Positions 7,350-17,045 of a DNA stretch of 21,183 nucleotides are shown one piece after another. Source of the DNA: BMS3ABIN03 sp964418885 (lineage in GTDB: Bacteria; Bacteroidota; Ignavibacteria; Ignavibacteriales; Ignavibacteriaceae); the NCBI GenBank assembly GCA_964418885.1, contig CAYQNW010000065.1:1-21183 (forward strand). Direction: 5' to 3'. The first letter of the stretch is position 1. Each line of letters begins with the position of its first letter. A program made the translations under genes and the position numbers. A model generated the notes under the pieces. The model ran no database searches. It was given only the letters and a program-made list of their open reading frames with translations, and was not told the origin of the DNA.

Positions 7350-10300
7350 CTAATTTTTTCTATTCTTAAGTTGGTTTGTTAACACCCGCTCTAGGTATGC
7401 TAAAATTTCTTTTATAGAAAATGGTTTTGCAATATAGTGTGAACATCCACATCTTAAGAATTCTTCCTTATCCTTTTCCATTGCATATGCTGTCATAGCA
7501 ATTATAGGAATAGATTCATAACCGTTGATTTTTCTTATTACTTTCGTTGCCTGTATACCATCCATTCCTCTTCCAAGATTGATATCCATTAAAATTGCAT
7601 CATAAATTTCATTCTTAGCATTTTTAATTGCATCTTTTGCGTTATTAACAGAGACGATGTAATAATCATTTTCTAACATCTTTCCTATCGTTTTTCTACT
7701 TATTGAATCATCTTCAACCAGAAGTATTTTCTTAAATCCGTTTTTCTGAACTTTATCATCCGGTAATTTTGATTTGTCGTTCGAAATAACAAGGCTATCT
7801 TTGTTAAAATTTAAAGGTAATTTAACTGTAAATGTTGATCCCTTCCCTACTTTGCTCTCAACGGTAATAATCCCATTTAGCAACAGGGTATATTTTTTCG
7901 CTATAGCCAAACCAAGTCCTGTTCCTTCAAAACTACGACTCGTTCCTTCACTTGCCTGGCGGAATTCTTCGAATACTAAATCAAGTTTATCTTGTGGTAT
8001 TCCAATTCCAGTATCAGATACCTTGATTATTAATTGTTTCTCATTCTTATAGGCTGATAAAGTAATAGTGCCCCGAGATGTAAATTTAACAGCATTATTG
8101 AGCAGGTTATTCACAATATCATATAACAGTTTTTCATCTGTTGAAAATTTAATATCGTTTAACTTAAAATCTTCAATAATGTTAACACCTTTTTTATGAG
8201 CAAAAGCCCGATAAAGCTTAACCTGTTTTTTCAGAAGATCATTTACAGAAACTTCGGATAGAACAATCTCAATCTTTTCCGATTCAACCTTAGAATAATC
8301 CAGAATTGTACTGAGCGTACGCAATAAGCGTTGTCCGCTTTGATTTATCATGTCCATACTTTCCTTTAAATCACCTTCAAGCTCATCTAACATTGCTTCC
8401 GATAATCCGAGTAAACCTATTAACGGTGTTCTAAGTTCGTGGCTCATATTCGTGAGGAAAGTGGTTTTAAGCCTGTTCATTTCTTCAGCTTTTACTTTAG
8501 CCTTTATTAGTTCCTCGATAATATTTTTCTTTTCTGTTATATCTTCTTTAACTGCAACAAATTGAGTGATCTCTCCTGTTTCATTTACTATTGGAGATAT
8601 TAATACGTTCTCCCAGAAAAACGTACCGTTTTTCTTTTTATTGTACATTTCACAAGAAAAATCTTTCCCGGATAATATTGTACTCCAAAGATTTGCATAG
8701 AAATCTTTGGAATGATAACCTGACTTTAATATTTGTGGAGTTTTACCTATTACTTCTTCTAAGCTATAACCAGTAACCATTGTAAACATCGGGTTTACAT
8801 ATTCCATATTACCATTAACATCTGTAATTATGATACTTGCTGGACTTTGTACAACTGCTTTTGAAAGTATTATTATATCTTCTTCGGCTTTTTTGCGTTG
8901 AGTAATATCATGATTAAGACTTAGTATTGCTTTATTACCTTTATAATCTATCATTGAAGCATTTACTTCAATTACCAAGTTTTTACCACTTTTAGTACGC
9001 TGCACTGTTTCAAAATTATTTATAAAACCTTCTTTTAATATTTTTTCGACTTTAGCTTTTCCCGCAGCGACATTTTTAGTTATTTTTTCTAACGACATAC
9101 CAATAAATTCAGATTTAGAAAAACCATATACTTCACAAGCTCTTTCATTCACATCCAGTACAATTTCACTTTCAGGATTAAGAATTAATATTGCATCATG
9201 GGCACTTTCAAATAATCTGCGATATTCCTGCTCTGACTGTTTGATTTTTTCTTCTGCTAGTTTTCTTTCGGTTATATCCTGGTTTACACCATAAGTTTTG
9301 ACTGTACGACCTTGTTGGTCTTTTTCAATAATAAAGCGGACAGTGATATATCCAATATTACCATCTGCATATAAAATTCTATGTTCCAATTGTCTGTTAA
9401 AATTTGGATCTGGAGTATCAATTGCCGCTTTTATCTCTTTACTTATCACTGGAATATCATCCGCATAAACAAAACGTCCTGCATATTCAGAGGATGACAT
9501 TGTATAGCCGCCAACCTGTTCTGCCGTTGTATGAAAGAGTTTATAGAACTGGTCATTGAAAGTAAACTGATCTTTTAAAACATCATATTCCCAGTGACCG
9601 AGATGTCCTATTTCCAGTGCATTGGAAAGCTGACTTTCACTTGTACGAAGAGCAATTTCAGCTTTCTTTTGGTCGGTTATGTCTTCTATTATTCCATCGT
9701 AGTGAAGTGTCTTCCCATTGGCATCTTTTACAGCTCTTGCACTTTCTCTGATAACCACAAGTGTTCCATCCTTTTTCTTCCATTTAAATTCTAAACCTTT
9801 TATCTCACCTTCTTTTTCAATCTTTTTAATAAAGCGAACACGTTCATTTGAAGTCTCAAAGGCGTCTTGATTTAAATCTCTGTTCGATAATTGCTCGAAA
9901 GAAGAAAATCCTAAAATTCTGATGAGTGCAGGATTAGCAAGCAGAACCTTGCCCTGAGGTGTAGACCTGTAGATACCGACTGTACTATTTTCATAAAGGG
10001 AACGAAATCTCTCTTCACTTTCACGTAATTCTTTCTCAATTCTTCTTCTCTTTATCTCCTGCTGATTAACTTCCAACGCAAAAGAAATATCCATTGAAAG
10101 CTCATCAAGAAGCTTTACTTCTTCCTCATCGAAGAAGTCTTCTTCACCTGCGTAAAGATTAATACTACCCTGCAATCTATCTGATACATAAAGCGGAAAA
10201 GAAGCAAAAGACCGGCAACCAAATTCATAAGCTCTTTTTCTGTGAGATGCAAGTTTTTCAATCTGCGGGTCTAATATACCGGTGATATATTGTTTATTCC

Positions 10301-13300
10301 ATAAAGTCCCTTTTACCGGGTAATATGAATAAAACTCATCTTCCAATAAATCCTTGAATTCTGTAAAGTACTTTTTTAAACCCGGTTTACTTGCTGATGC
10401 AGCAAGCTTAATTTTGTGCAATGATCTGTCAACAATACCAATCCATGCTATTTTAAATTGTCCTTTATCGACTGCAATTTTACATACAGTTTCAAGTAAT
10501 TGATGAGGATTTCGAATTCGCACGATTGATTTGTTAATATCGCTGAGAACTGCATAAATACGATTTATTTTTTTGATCCTATTTTCATCGTGTTTTCTAT
10601 CTGTGATATCTTTAATAGTTCCAATCATACGAACAGGATTTTTGTTCTCATCGAATTCGAGTTCACCTAATCCATGCACCCACCTAACCTGTCCATCGTT
10701 TATTCTTGAGATTTTGTACTCAGCGTCAAACGGTATATGTTTTGCTAGTACTTCATGAATAAAATATTCTTTCATCCTATCCCGATGATCAGGGTGTACA
10801 ATTTTTAACCAACTTTTTACATCAGTTTGAAAAGTTTTATCGATACCTAAAATCTCATTTAACAGCTCGCTTCCCTCCCAAACTCCGGTTAATATATTAA
10901 GATTGTAATAACCAAGCCTGGCTACTCTTTGTGCTTCTTTAAGCAAGTGTTCTCTTTCTCTAAGTATTCCCTCAGTACGCTTTTTCTCAGTGATATCACG
11001 ACCGATTCCAACCAATCCTGAAATATTACCTTCTTCATCAAAAAGCGGAACTTTTGATGTGAGTAGCCATTTTCCTTTGCCATCAGGATCGACTAAATAA
11101 TCCTCACGATTAAGCATAGAATTGCCAGTTTGTAAGACTGATTGATCATCCTTATAAAATTTTTCGGCAATCTCCTTCGGGAAAAGTTCAAAGTCGCCCT
11201 TGCCAATTACTTCATCCTCAGAATGTAATCCCATATTTTTTATATCTGCCTTATTTGCGACCACCTTTTTGCAATTCCTATCCTTCACATAGATTACATC
11301 AGGCAGATTATCTATTAAAGTCCTGAGCAGTCTGCGTTCATCATTTACTGCTTTTTCCTTTAATTTTGTTTCGGTTATATCAGTAAGTGATCCAACGATT
11401 GAAACAGTTTTACCGTATTTTACAACCGGCGATTCGTTTACTTCAACCCAAATTAAGTCACCGTTCTTCTTTCTAATCTCCAGTTCATAAGGAGGTTGAG
11501 CTTTACCCGTTTTTATAGCTCTATTTGTATATTCTATTCCTTTCAAATTCACGGGATTATCGGTAATAAAATCGGTCCATCTTGTTTTTGCTTCTTCAGG
11601 ATCACATGCTAAAAACTTTTCTGCCTGTGAACTAACGTAAGTTATAACCTGATTAGTATCATGAGAATAGAACAGGTTAACACTATACTTCAGAACTTCC
11701 TGTAATTTTTGCTCTGTTTGTTTCAGGATTCGTTCAGTCTGTTTACGTTCAGTTATATCTAAGATTGTTGTAAGAAGATGTGGTTTACTGTGTACAGTTA
11801 TAATTGTTGAGGAGAACAAACAGTCAAGCAGCTTTCCTGATTTTATTTGGATACGTAATTCCATTCCATATACGTAATGGTCTTCACGAACCTTATCAAG
11901 AAATCTCAGGCGGTCCGAATCATCAATAAAGAATCCCAATTCCGCGACCGTACTACCTATTAATTCTTCAGCAGTATATTCAGTATGTTTCAGAAATACA
12001 TCATTTACGTCAACGATTTTACCATCATCCAAAGAAGTAATTGCCATTGCCTGGGGACTATTTTTAAAAGCAGAGGCAAATTTATTCTCCGACTCACGTA
12101 AGGCTTCTTCAGCAATTTTTCTTTCCGTTATATCACGTGCAATCACATGTAAACCAACAATTTGCTCCCCCTCGTATTTTATCGTTGTACTCTGTCCAAA
12201 CCACTTTGTTTCATCTGATCTGGTTCTGAAAGGAAATTCAAGATATTGAGTTGGGATTCTTTGTTCGATCTGATTTAGATAGAATTTCTTTAATTTGCTT
12301 CGGTATTCAGGTAAAACGAGTTCATAGTAAAACAGTTTTTTAAGCTCTTCAAGCGAATATCCTGCAACAGACAGTGCGGTGCTATTAGCAAAAGTGAACT
12401 GTCCCTTTACATTTACAGTATAGATTAGATCCGAAGAATGTTCAACAACCTCTCTATACAACTTTTCAGATTCACGCGTAGATTCTTCGGCAAACTTACG
12501 CTTTGTAATATCTACTATAGTTCCAACATATCCTACGATCTGTCCCTCAAGATTTATTTCAGGAACAGCTTTACCCATCACCCAGGCAATGGATCCATCT
12601 TTACGCAAGAAACGATAATCAGTTATAGAGTCTTTCTGAGATTCAACAGTTTTTTTCCAACCATCAATTAGTCTTTTACGATCTTCAGGATGAATCGCAT
12701 TTAACCAACCATCACCCAGTGCCTGCTGGTAGGACATTCCTGAAATTTCACACCATCTCGAATTTACAAAAGTAGTTTTGCCATTTAAATCTGTATGAAA
12801 TATACCAACGGGTGAAATTTCAGCAAGTCTTTGATATCTCTGCTCACTTTCGCTAAGCTTCGCTTCGGCATGTATTTTCTCGCTTATGTCTCTTACAGAT
12901 AGAATATACTCCCCATCATTTTTCATGGAAAATGTAACACTGATTTCTGCCCGGATCATATGATTATCATTTCCAAACAATATAATTTTGAACCTGTCAT
13001 AACCATGATCTGCAACATTCTGAAAATGAACGTACATATCCGGATAGTTTTCTTCATCTGATAGATCAAAAATGTTTTTGCCAAGTAAATCGTTTCGTTT
13101 ATAGCCGAGCATATCGCACATTGCATCATTAACATAAGTTAACGTCTTTTCACTATTTGCAATACAAAAACCATCAAATGATGTTTGAAAAATATTGTCG
13201 TACCTGTCTTCTATTTTATATTTCCCCTGCAAATCAGAGATTATTCCTAGTATACCCTTAATTGCACCATTTTCATTTTTTAAGGGACTTAAGTTTATTT

Positions 13301-13613
13301 GTACTTGGACTTTGGTGCTATTTATTTCAAACACTTGCTCTATTTTTTCAGAATCGAGTCCGTTAATAATCTTTTTCTCTATAGATTCAAGTTTATCGGC
13401 TAACTCATAGGGGAAAAAATTATAATTTGTTTTACCTTTTATTTCTTCAGACTGAAGCGCTAAAAATTCGGCAAATTCTTTATTGCAGAATACAAAACGA
13501 AGGTTCAGGTCTTTTATAAAAACCTTGAATGGAAGGGAATTAATAAGAGAACGGTAGATTAACTGATAATCTTCAACTGAGTTGTTTACCAACATTTTTT
13601 TCACTTCACCCAT
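7350..13613 (-). CDS. Giant cytosolic multi-PAS hybrid histidine kinase with C-terminal receiver
   Basis: 2087 residues with no transmembrane segment or signal peptide. By eye there are twelve PAS/PAC units, each closing with a DIT(E/D/K)(R/K)K-type linker: about 15-130, 135-250, 257-378, 384-500, 506-627, 631-752, 760-880, 885-1005, then 1185-1305, 1312-1435, 1440-1555 and 1560-1680. A GAF domain (about 1015-1178) sits between PAS 8 and PAS 9. HisKA follows with FLTNMSHELRTPL (phospho-His about 1725), then HATPase_c with NLLNNAVKF (N box), DTGIGIP (G1) and GTGLGLAIAKK (G2). A receiver ends the protein: KILLVEDD, phospho-acceptor Asp about 2010 in MDINLGRGMDG, MTAYA and IAKPF. No HPt or output domain is present, so phosphate must pass to a separate HPt or regulator. 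It is an orphan sensor with no adjacent regulator. The start is uncertain: ATG 13613 has no RBS, and an ATG six codons later is equally possible. Confidence 0.95.
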   Translation of the reverse strand: MGEVKKMLVNNSVEDYQLIYRSLINSLPFKVFIKDLNLRFVFCNKEFAEFLALQSEEIKGKTNYNFFPYELADKLESIEKKIINGLDSEKIEQVFEINSTKVQVQINLSPLKNENGAIKGILGIISDLQGKYKIEDRYDNIFQTSFDGFCIANSEKTLTYVNDAMCDMLGYKRNDLLGKNIFDLSDEENYPDMYVHFQNVADHGYDRFKIILFGNDNHMIRAEISVTFSMKNDGEYILSVRDISEKIHAEAKLSESEQRYQRLAEISPVGIFHTDLNGKTTFVNSRWCEISGMSYQQALGDGWLNAIHPEDRKRLIDGWKKTVESQKDSITDYRFLRKDGSIAWVMGKAVPEINLEGQIVGYVGTIVDITKRKFAEESTRESEKLYREVVEHSSDLIYTVNVKGQFTFANSTALSVAGYSLEELKKLFYYELVLPEYRSKLKKFYLNQIEQRIPTQYLEFPFRTRSDETKWFGQSTTIKYEGEQIVGLHVIARDITERKIAEEALRESENKFASAFKNSPQAMAITSLDDGKIVDVNDVFLKHTEYTAEELIGSTVAELGFFIDDSDRLRFLDKVREDHYVYGMELRIQIKSGKLLDCLFSSTIITVHSKPHLLTTILDITERKQTERILKQTEQKLQEVLKYSVNLFYSHDTNQVITYVSSQAEKFLACDPEEAKTRWTDFITDNPVNLKGIEYTNRAIKTGKAQPPYELEIRKKNGDLIWVEVNESPVVKYGKTVSIVGSLTDITETKLKEKAVNDERRLLRTLIDNLPDVIYVKDRNCKKVVANKADIKNMGLHSEDEVIGKGDFELFPKEIAEKFYKDDQSVLQTGNSMLNREDYLVDPDGKGKWLLTSKVPLFDEEGNISGLVGIGRDITEKKRTEGILREREHLLKEAQRVARLGYYNLNILTGVWEGSELLNEILGIDKTFQTDVKSWLKIVHPDHRDRMKEYFIHEVLAKHIPFDAEYKISRINDGQVRWVHGLGELEFDENKNPVRMIGTIKDITDRKHDENRIKKINRIYAVLSDINKSIVRIRNPHQLLETVCKIAVDKGQFKIAWIGIVDRSLHKIKLAASASKPGLKKYFTEFKDLLEDEFYSYYPVKGTLWNKQYITGILDPQIEKLASHRKRAYEFGCRSFASFPLYVSDRLQGSINLYAGEEDFFDEEEVKLLDELSMDISFALEVNQQEIKRRRIEKELRESEERFRSLYENSTVGIYRSTPQGKVLLANPALIRILGFSSFEQLSNRDLNQDAFETSNERVRFIKKIEKEGEIKGLEFKWKKKDGTLVVIRESARAVKDANGKTLHYDGIIEDITDQKKAEIALRTSESQLSNALEIGHLGHWEYDVLKDQFTFNDQFYKLFHTTAEQVGGYTMSSSEYAGRFVYADDIPVISKEIKAAIDTPDPNFNRQLEHRILYADGNIGYITVRFIIEKDQQGRTVKTYGVNQDITERKLAEEKIKQSEQEYRRLFESAHDAILILNPESEIVLDVNERACEVYGFSKSEFIGMSLEKITKNVAAGKAKVEKILKEGFINNFETVQRTKSGKNLVIEVNASMIDYKGNKAILSLNHDITQRKKAEEDIIILSKAVVQSPASIIITDVNGNMEYVNPMFTMVTGYSLEEVIGKTPQILKSGYHSKDFYANLWSTILSGKDFSCEMYNKKKNGTFFWENVLISPIVNETGEITQFVAVKEDITEKKNIIEELIKAKVKAEEMNRLKTTFLTNMSHELRTPLIGLLGLSEAMLDELEGDLKESMDMINQSGQRLLRTLSTILDYSKVESEKIEIVLSEVSVNDLLKKQVKLYRAFAHKKGVNIIEDFKLNDIKFSTDEKLLYDIVNNLLNNAVKFTSRGTITLSAYKNEKQLIIKVSDTGIGIPQDKLDLVFEEFRQASEGTSRSFEGTGLGLAIAKKYTLLLNGIITVESKVGKGSTFTVKLPLNFNKDSLVISNDKSKLPDDKVQKNGFKKILLVEDDSISRKTIGKMLENDYYIVSVNNAKDAIKNAKNEIYDAILMDINLGRGMDGIQATKVIRKINGYESIPIIAMTAYAMEKDKEEFLRCGCSHYIAKPFSIKEILAYLERVLTNQLKNRKN

Positions 13614-13966
13614 TTAGCAATGAATGATATTTGGACATTTAGAGTTGATAGTATGCCCCATTAATAAATCATGTAATAATTTCACAATTAAAAACATTAT
13701 TATATGGCAAATAAAATGCCATTATTATTTAATTTTTTAAGGTTTTTGTACGTTAAATCTTCTTGAATTGTCTTAAATGAGGGGTATATTTTACACATTT
13801 AATAAGAAGCTGATCCCCATCGAGGCGAGAAATCATATTCCGCTACTAAAAGATTACTTGTATTCTAATAATTGAATTTCGTTAAAAATAAACGATTTCC
13901 CGCCTTGACTAAAAATTGTTTTAATATAAGCTGAATAGATTTAGATGAATAGACTGTTATGACAAA
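13614..13966. other. Intergenic region between cytochrome c gene and kinase gene
   Basis: 353 bp, AT-rich, probably the leader of the kinase gene. It holds a hairpin ATGGCA-7 nt-TGCCAT (13704-13722) next to A/T tracts. It also has an imperfect inverted repeat, 11 of 12 bases, between 13823-13834 (AGGCGAGAAATC) and 13894-13905 (GATTTCCCGCCT). A 27-codon minus-strand frame starting MISRLDGDQ overlaps the repeat, but nothing supports it as a gene. Confidence 0.5.
13704..13722 (-). terminator. Small hairpin, possible weak terminator of the cytochrome c transcript
   Basis: A perfect 6-bp stem (ATGGCA/TGCCAT) with a 7-nt AT loop lies about 245 bp downstream of the cytochrome c stop and 91 bp upstream of the kinase start. 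In the leftward direction it is followed by ATAATAATGTTTTTA, a loose U tract. The short, weak stem and the distance from the gene make a regulatory or neutral palindrome equally likely. Confidence 0.25.
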
Positions 13967-14959
13967 TCAGTCGGAAGTCTTAATTTCAGTTGCCGGTGTA
14001 AAACTCTCTACTGTGTTTTTAACTGGTTTTACAGTTCTAAGAAAATCATAGATTGCTCCCAGATCTTTTTCGGTCATCCTTGAATACATCAACCAGGGCA
14101 TCGGTGTATTAAAATCTTTATTCATATCGACAGGAACATTTTGTGCATCTTCATCTCTGAAATAAGCAAACCTATCAAGAAAATTGTCCTTTTCCCAGCT
14201 ACCGATACCGGTCTCTTCATCAGGAGTAATATTTGCAGATCGAACTATACCGGATGGCAATTGAAACTCCATACCTCCGGCAAATTCCATTCCCGGCAAA
14301 GGTTTTCCCTGATTTGATTGTGTATGACAATCTGAACAGGAAGCTATTGTAACAAGATATTTCCCATATGTAATAGAATCAGATGCATCTACTTCATTTG
14401 CAGGTTTATATGCCTGGATCGGCATAGTTTTAACGATAAGATTCAGAGGGAAGTTAAGCTCTGTTTTGGGATTCTGCTTTTCCTGGGGTTTAAGGATTCT
14501 AATATATGAAATAATTGAAAAAACATCTTCCTGCGAAAAATTATTGTAGTTCATATAAGGCATCATTGGAAACAAGGCTCTGTTATCCTTAGTAACACCA
14601 CAAGTTATAGCACGCAACAATTCGCCATCTGTCCACGAACCCAAATTAGCCGGGGTCAAATTTTGTGAAACAACTTTTCCGTAAGAGCCCTGAAACACCA
14701 TCCCTCCACTTCCTTCCGTTCCTGGTTTAATTGGTGCAGCATATTTTGTTAAGTCTCTTTCCGAATGGCAGTCAATACATGCAGCAACATGATTAGCAAG
14801 ATATTTTCCTCTTTCAATCCTTTCAGGTGTAATTTCAACTTTGATATCCCTGGGAGGATCAACATTTGGATAAACAGCATTGAAATAAATGTAGCCTGCA
14901 ATGAGAATAACTACCACAACCCCTGCAATAATCCCCAGAATCTTAAAAAGTTTCTTCAT
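13967..14959 (-). CDS. Membrane-anchored diheme cytochrome c
   Basis: About 330 residues. The N-terminal sequence KKLFKILGIIAGVVVVILIA is a membrane anchor, or possibly an uncleaved signal. Two cytochrome c modules follow, each with a heme-binding CxxCH: CIDCH near residue 61-65 and CSDCH near 208-212. Candidate distal Met ligands lie in PMMPYMNY, and in PMPWLMYSRM before the C-terminal helix. The repeated context ((E/S)xGKYL...CxDCH) resembles the cytochrome subunits of membrane alcohol, aldehyde or gluconate dehydrogenases. Those usually have three hemes and a partner flavoprotein gene, and none is seen here. It probably transfers electrons in the periplasm. The frame opens with a GTG at 14968, but GGAG lies only 1-2 nt from it. 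The ATG at 14959, with GGAG about 10 nt upstream, is the better start. Confidence 0.88.
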   Translation of the reverse strand: MKKLFKILGIIAGVVVVILIAGYIYFNAVYPNVDPPRDIKVEITPERIERGKYLANHVAACIDCHSERDLTKYAAPIKPGTEGSGGMVFQGSYGKVVSQNLTPANLGSWTDGELLRAITCGVTKDNRALFPMMPYMNYNNFSQEDVFSIISYIRILKPQEKQNPKTELNFPLNLIVKTMPIQAYKPANEVDASDSITYGKYLVTIASCSDCHTQSNQGKPLPGMEFAGGMEFQLPSGIVRSANITPDEETGIGSWEKDNFLDRFAYFRDEDAQNVPVDMNKDFNTPMPWLMYSRMTEKDLGAIYDFLRTVKPVKNTVESFTPATEIKTSD

Positions 14960-15109
14960 CTCACTCACTCTCCGATTGTTAAATAATAAATGAATTGTAC
15001 AGAAATATCTGCAATGATAGTAAAGTGATTGATATTTGTCAATTGTTAATTGAGATTAATTATGGCGGGATAACAAGGATTGGTTCTTAATTTATTCAGA
15101 GAAACAATT

Positions 15110-15562
15110 TTAATTTTTGACATACCATTTAATATCTACTCTATCTTTATTTTCGCCCCTCATTTCATGTTCACCTACGGACCAGCGAATCATATTACGT
15201 TCTCCATTGGTGTTAACAATAAACATCCAGTAATATGAATCTTCCTGAAAAACTAATTCGTCTCCTTCAAAATGTACACTAACCTGCCCGTTATTCTGTG
15301 CATAGACAATGTCATCCTTCACCCATAAATATTCAGCCTCGGCAACAGAGATAACCGATTCCTTATTCATAGCAATTCTGATTTCTTTCCCCTTCTTAAC
15401 TACGTTGATTAATCTGTTAAGATTTCCACTTAATTTTTCCCCTTCAGCAGAGTTATGATAAACCATTTTCCATTGGCTTCCTGAATCATCTTCATATACT
15501 TTTATAAAAGATGCACAGGATGTTAGTGTGAGCGCCAGAAATAAAATAATTATTTTTCTCAT
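15110..15562 (-). CDS. Small predicted lipoprotein of unknown function
   Basis: 150 residues. MRKIIILFLALTLTSC is a lipoprotein signal with the lipobox LTSC and lipidated Cys16, followed by Ala, so an outer-membrane location is likely. The mature part is a compact, beta-rich region with no family I recognise (VYEDDSGSQWKMVYHNSAEG, then WMFIVNTNGERNMIRWSVGE), ending WYVKN. AGGAAGGATA directly upstream of the ATG gives a strong RBS. It stands alone, with 141-165 bp spacers on both sides, so it is probably its own transcription unit. It could be a stress- or envelope-related accessory protein, but no function can be assigned. Confidence 0.75.
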   Translation of the reverse strand: MRKIIILFLALTLTSCASFIKVYEDDSGSQWKMVYHNSAEGEKLSGNLNRLINVVKKGKEIRIAMNKESVISVAEAEYLWVKDDIVYAQNNGQVSVHFEGDELVFQEDSYYWMFIVNTNGERNMIRWSVGEHEMRGENKDRVDIKWYVKN

Positions 15563-15727
15563 TATCCTTCCTGGTTTAGTATAAACATTTATGTATGTAG
15601 TGAGATTAAATTAAAAAAATTTAAAAACTTATTAAAAAGTAATTAATTTAGAATTCATATTAAAAAGTCTCTTAGAAAACCTCATTATACAATTATCATA
15701 TAAGTAATAGTACCAATAAATTTGTTT

Positions 15728-16489
15728 TTATTTTTTTGGACGTTCATAGCAAGGATCCCAATCATCTGGAATAGGACCTACCCTCTCAAGAGGTGATTTA
15801 AGAGCTTTAAGATTGTGAATCATCTTAGTTGCTTTACCATTTTCATTGGTCATAAATTCCATTTTGATATTGCTAAACGAATCCGAATATGTAAAAACGT
15901 TATCCCCTTCAGATTTCATCCACCAGGGAGCTACATCACCCCACAAAGCACCCGAGACAAGATAACCGTCACAGGATTCCATAACCCACAATCTTCGAGT
16001 TTTATTGCTTTCGTTAGGATCACCATAAAGCCCTGTGAATCGTTTCAAATCGTTACGTGATTCACCCTTGTTATTGGTTACTTTGTTTTCCTTTTCAGTT
16101 TGTTGTACCTCCGCATTCTTTTCCTGTTTCCGCTGTTCATCATTTTGCGTCTCTTTTAACTTTTTAATCATTTCATTTGAGTCGTTACTCATTTTAGTGG
16201 AAATCATATATTGCACAAACGGTGAGGCTATTTCCATTACAGCACTGCCTGCCTGGTAATTACCATCTTTGATATACGCACTGCTCAAATTTGAAATCCC
16301 TTTCATATCAATTTTATAATCATCTTTTTTGGATTCATAGATTTCCGTGAAATGTTTTTTAGCTGCCTCAATACCCTGAGTATCAATTGCATTTTTAATA
16401 GCTTTAGATAGTAAAGGTTTGTCCTGAGCTAGAATAAAGGTAGTTGCAATCATTGAACTTAGAATCAATAACTTAATAAGTCGCCTCAT
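15728..16489 (-). CDS. Secreted protein with TPR-like N-half and DUF3471-like beta C-half
   Basis: 253 residues. A signal peptide (MRRLIKLLILSSMIATTFIL, cleavage after AQ) leads to a helical segment (about 25-105) with TPR-like phrases such as DTQGIEAAKKHFTEIYESKK and SNLSSAYIKDGNYQAGSAVM. A very polar, Gln/Glu/Lys/Asn-rich linker (about 106-148) follows. The C-terminal beta domain (about 150-228: FTGLYGDP, RRLWVMESCDGYLVSGALWG, NVFTYSDSFSNIKMEFMTNE, NGKATKMIH) is built like the small domain often placed after serine beta-lactamase-like enzymes (DUF3471-type). Here that enzyme is absent. Cys173 and Cys247 could form a disulfide in the periplasm. AAGGAG 8 nt before the ATG is a good RBS. The function is unknown; the domain calls are by pattern only. 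Confidence 0.72.
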   Translation of the reverse strand: MRRLIKLLILSSMIATTFILAQDKPLLSKAIKNAIDTQGIEAAKKHFTEIYESKKDDYKIDMKGISNLSSAYIKDGNYQAGSAVMEIASPFVQYMISTKMSNDSNEMIKKLKETQNDEQRKQEKNAEVQQTEKENKVTNNKGESRNDLKRFTGLYGDPNESNKTRRLWVMESCDGYLVSGALWGDVAPWWMKSEGDNVFTYSDSFSNIKMEFMTNENGKATKMIHNLKALKSPLERVGPIPDDWDPCYERPKK

Positions 16490-16641
16490 TGGATTACTCC
16501 TTCCATTTTTTATTCAATTTATCAGAATGTAAGACTATAATTTATTCACATGATTCTGAATAGATTCTTTAAGTTGTAAATTTTATTCAAAAACTACAAC
16601 TATTGATGGATGGATTACACACCACTTTTTCTACTATGCTT

Positions 16642-16666
16642 AGTATTGTGTAATACTTATAAGTAT
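16642..16666. promoter_or_regulatory. Overlapping palindromes between the SpoIIAA-like and TPR-like genes
   Basis: A perfect 14-bp palindrome ATACTTATAAGTAT (16653-16666) overlaps a perfect hairpin AGTATT-GTGT-AATACT (16642-16657). The two structures are mutually exclusive because they share AATACT. The site lies 17 bp after the SpoIIAA-like stop and 153 bp before the next gene. It could be an operator or a 3'-end structure; there is no strong U tract. Confidence 0.35.
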
Positions 16667-16682
16667 AAGTTTAATTGAGCAA

Positions 16683-17045
16683 TTACCTCATTAACCACTC
16701 GAGGGCATTTTCAATCTCAGAAAACACTTTCAGATTAACTCCGCGATTGCGGGCAACAGTCTGAAAAAAGTTATCCGGTGAGATTTGGTCTTTACTTCCC
16801 AACATTGCAATTTTGAAATTTCTGGGAATCATTAACGCTCCATATCTCCCGGATTCGAAACGATCAAGCACTCCAATTTCACCGGTCATAGGTCTGATAT
16901 CGAATAATATATTAATGCAATCTTCTTTTTTACCGGCAGCTACCATTGCATCTATGGAATCCTCGGACAATTCAGGACTAAAAATTCCTGATACAGTTAC
17001 GTGGAGATAATTATTCTTCTTCACGATTTCAACCTGGTCACTCAT
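16683..17045 (-). CDS. SpoIIAA-like (STAS/SEC14-type) small cytosolic protein
   Basis: 120 residues with no signal peptide. The alternating beta-alpha pattern (EIVKKNNYLHVTVSGIFSPE, NILFDIRPMTGEIGVLDRFE, IPRNFKIAMLGSKDQI) and the end FFQTVARNRGVNLKVFSEIE-NALEWL match the SpoIIAA-like family. There a central KIAxxG strand precedes a helix and the C-terminal phrase (V/F)F.(D/E)...A..WL. Members of this family are usually stand-alone domains of unclear role, related in fold to anti-sigma-factor antagonists. The canonical STAS phosphoserine motif is not evident. GGGAGGAGTT before the ATG is a very strong RBS. It is isolated, with no anti-sigma or kinase partner next to it. Confidence 0.75.
   Translation of the reverse strand: MSDQVEIVKKNNYLHVTVSGIFSPELSEDSIDAMVAAGKKEDCINILFDIRPMTGEIGVLDRFESGRYGALMIPRNFKIAMLGSKDQISPDNFFQTVARNRGVNLKVFSEIENALEWLMR

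Noticed and set aside
14765..14986. Plus-strand frames inside the cytochrome and kinase genes
   Set aside because: They are antisense shadows of well-supported genes with characteristic motifs.
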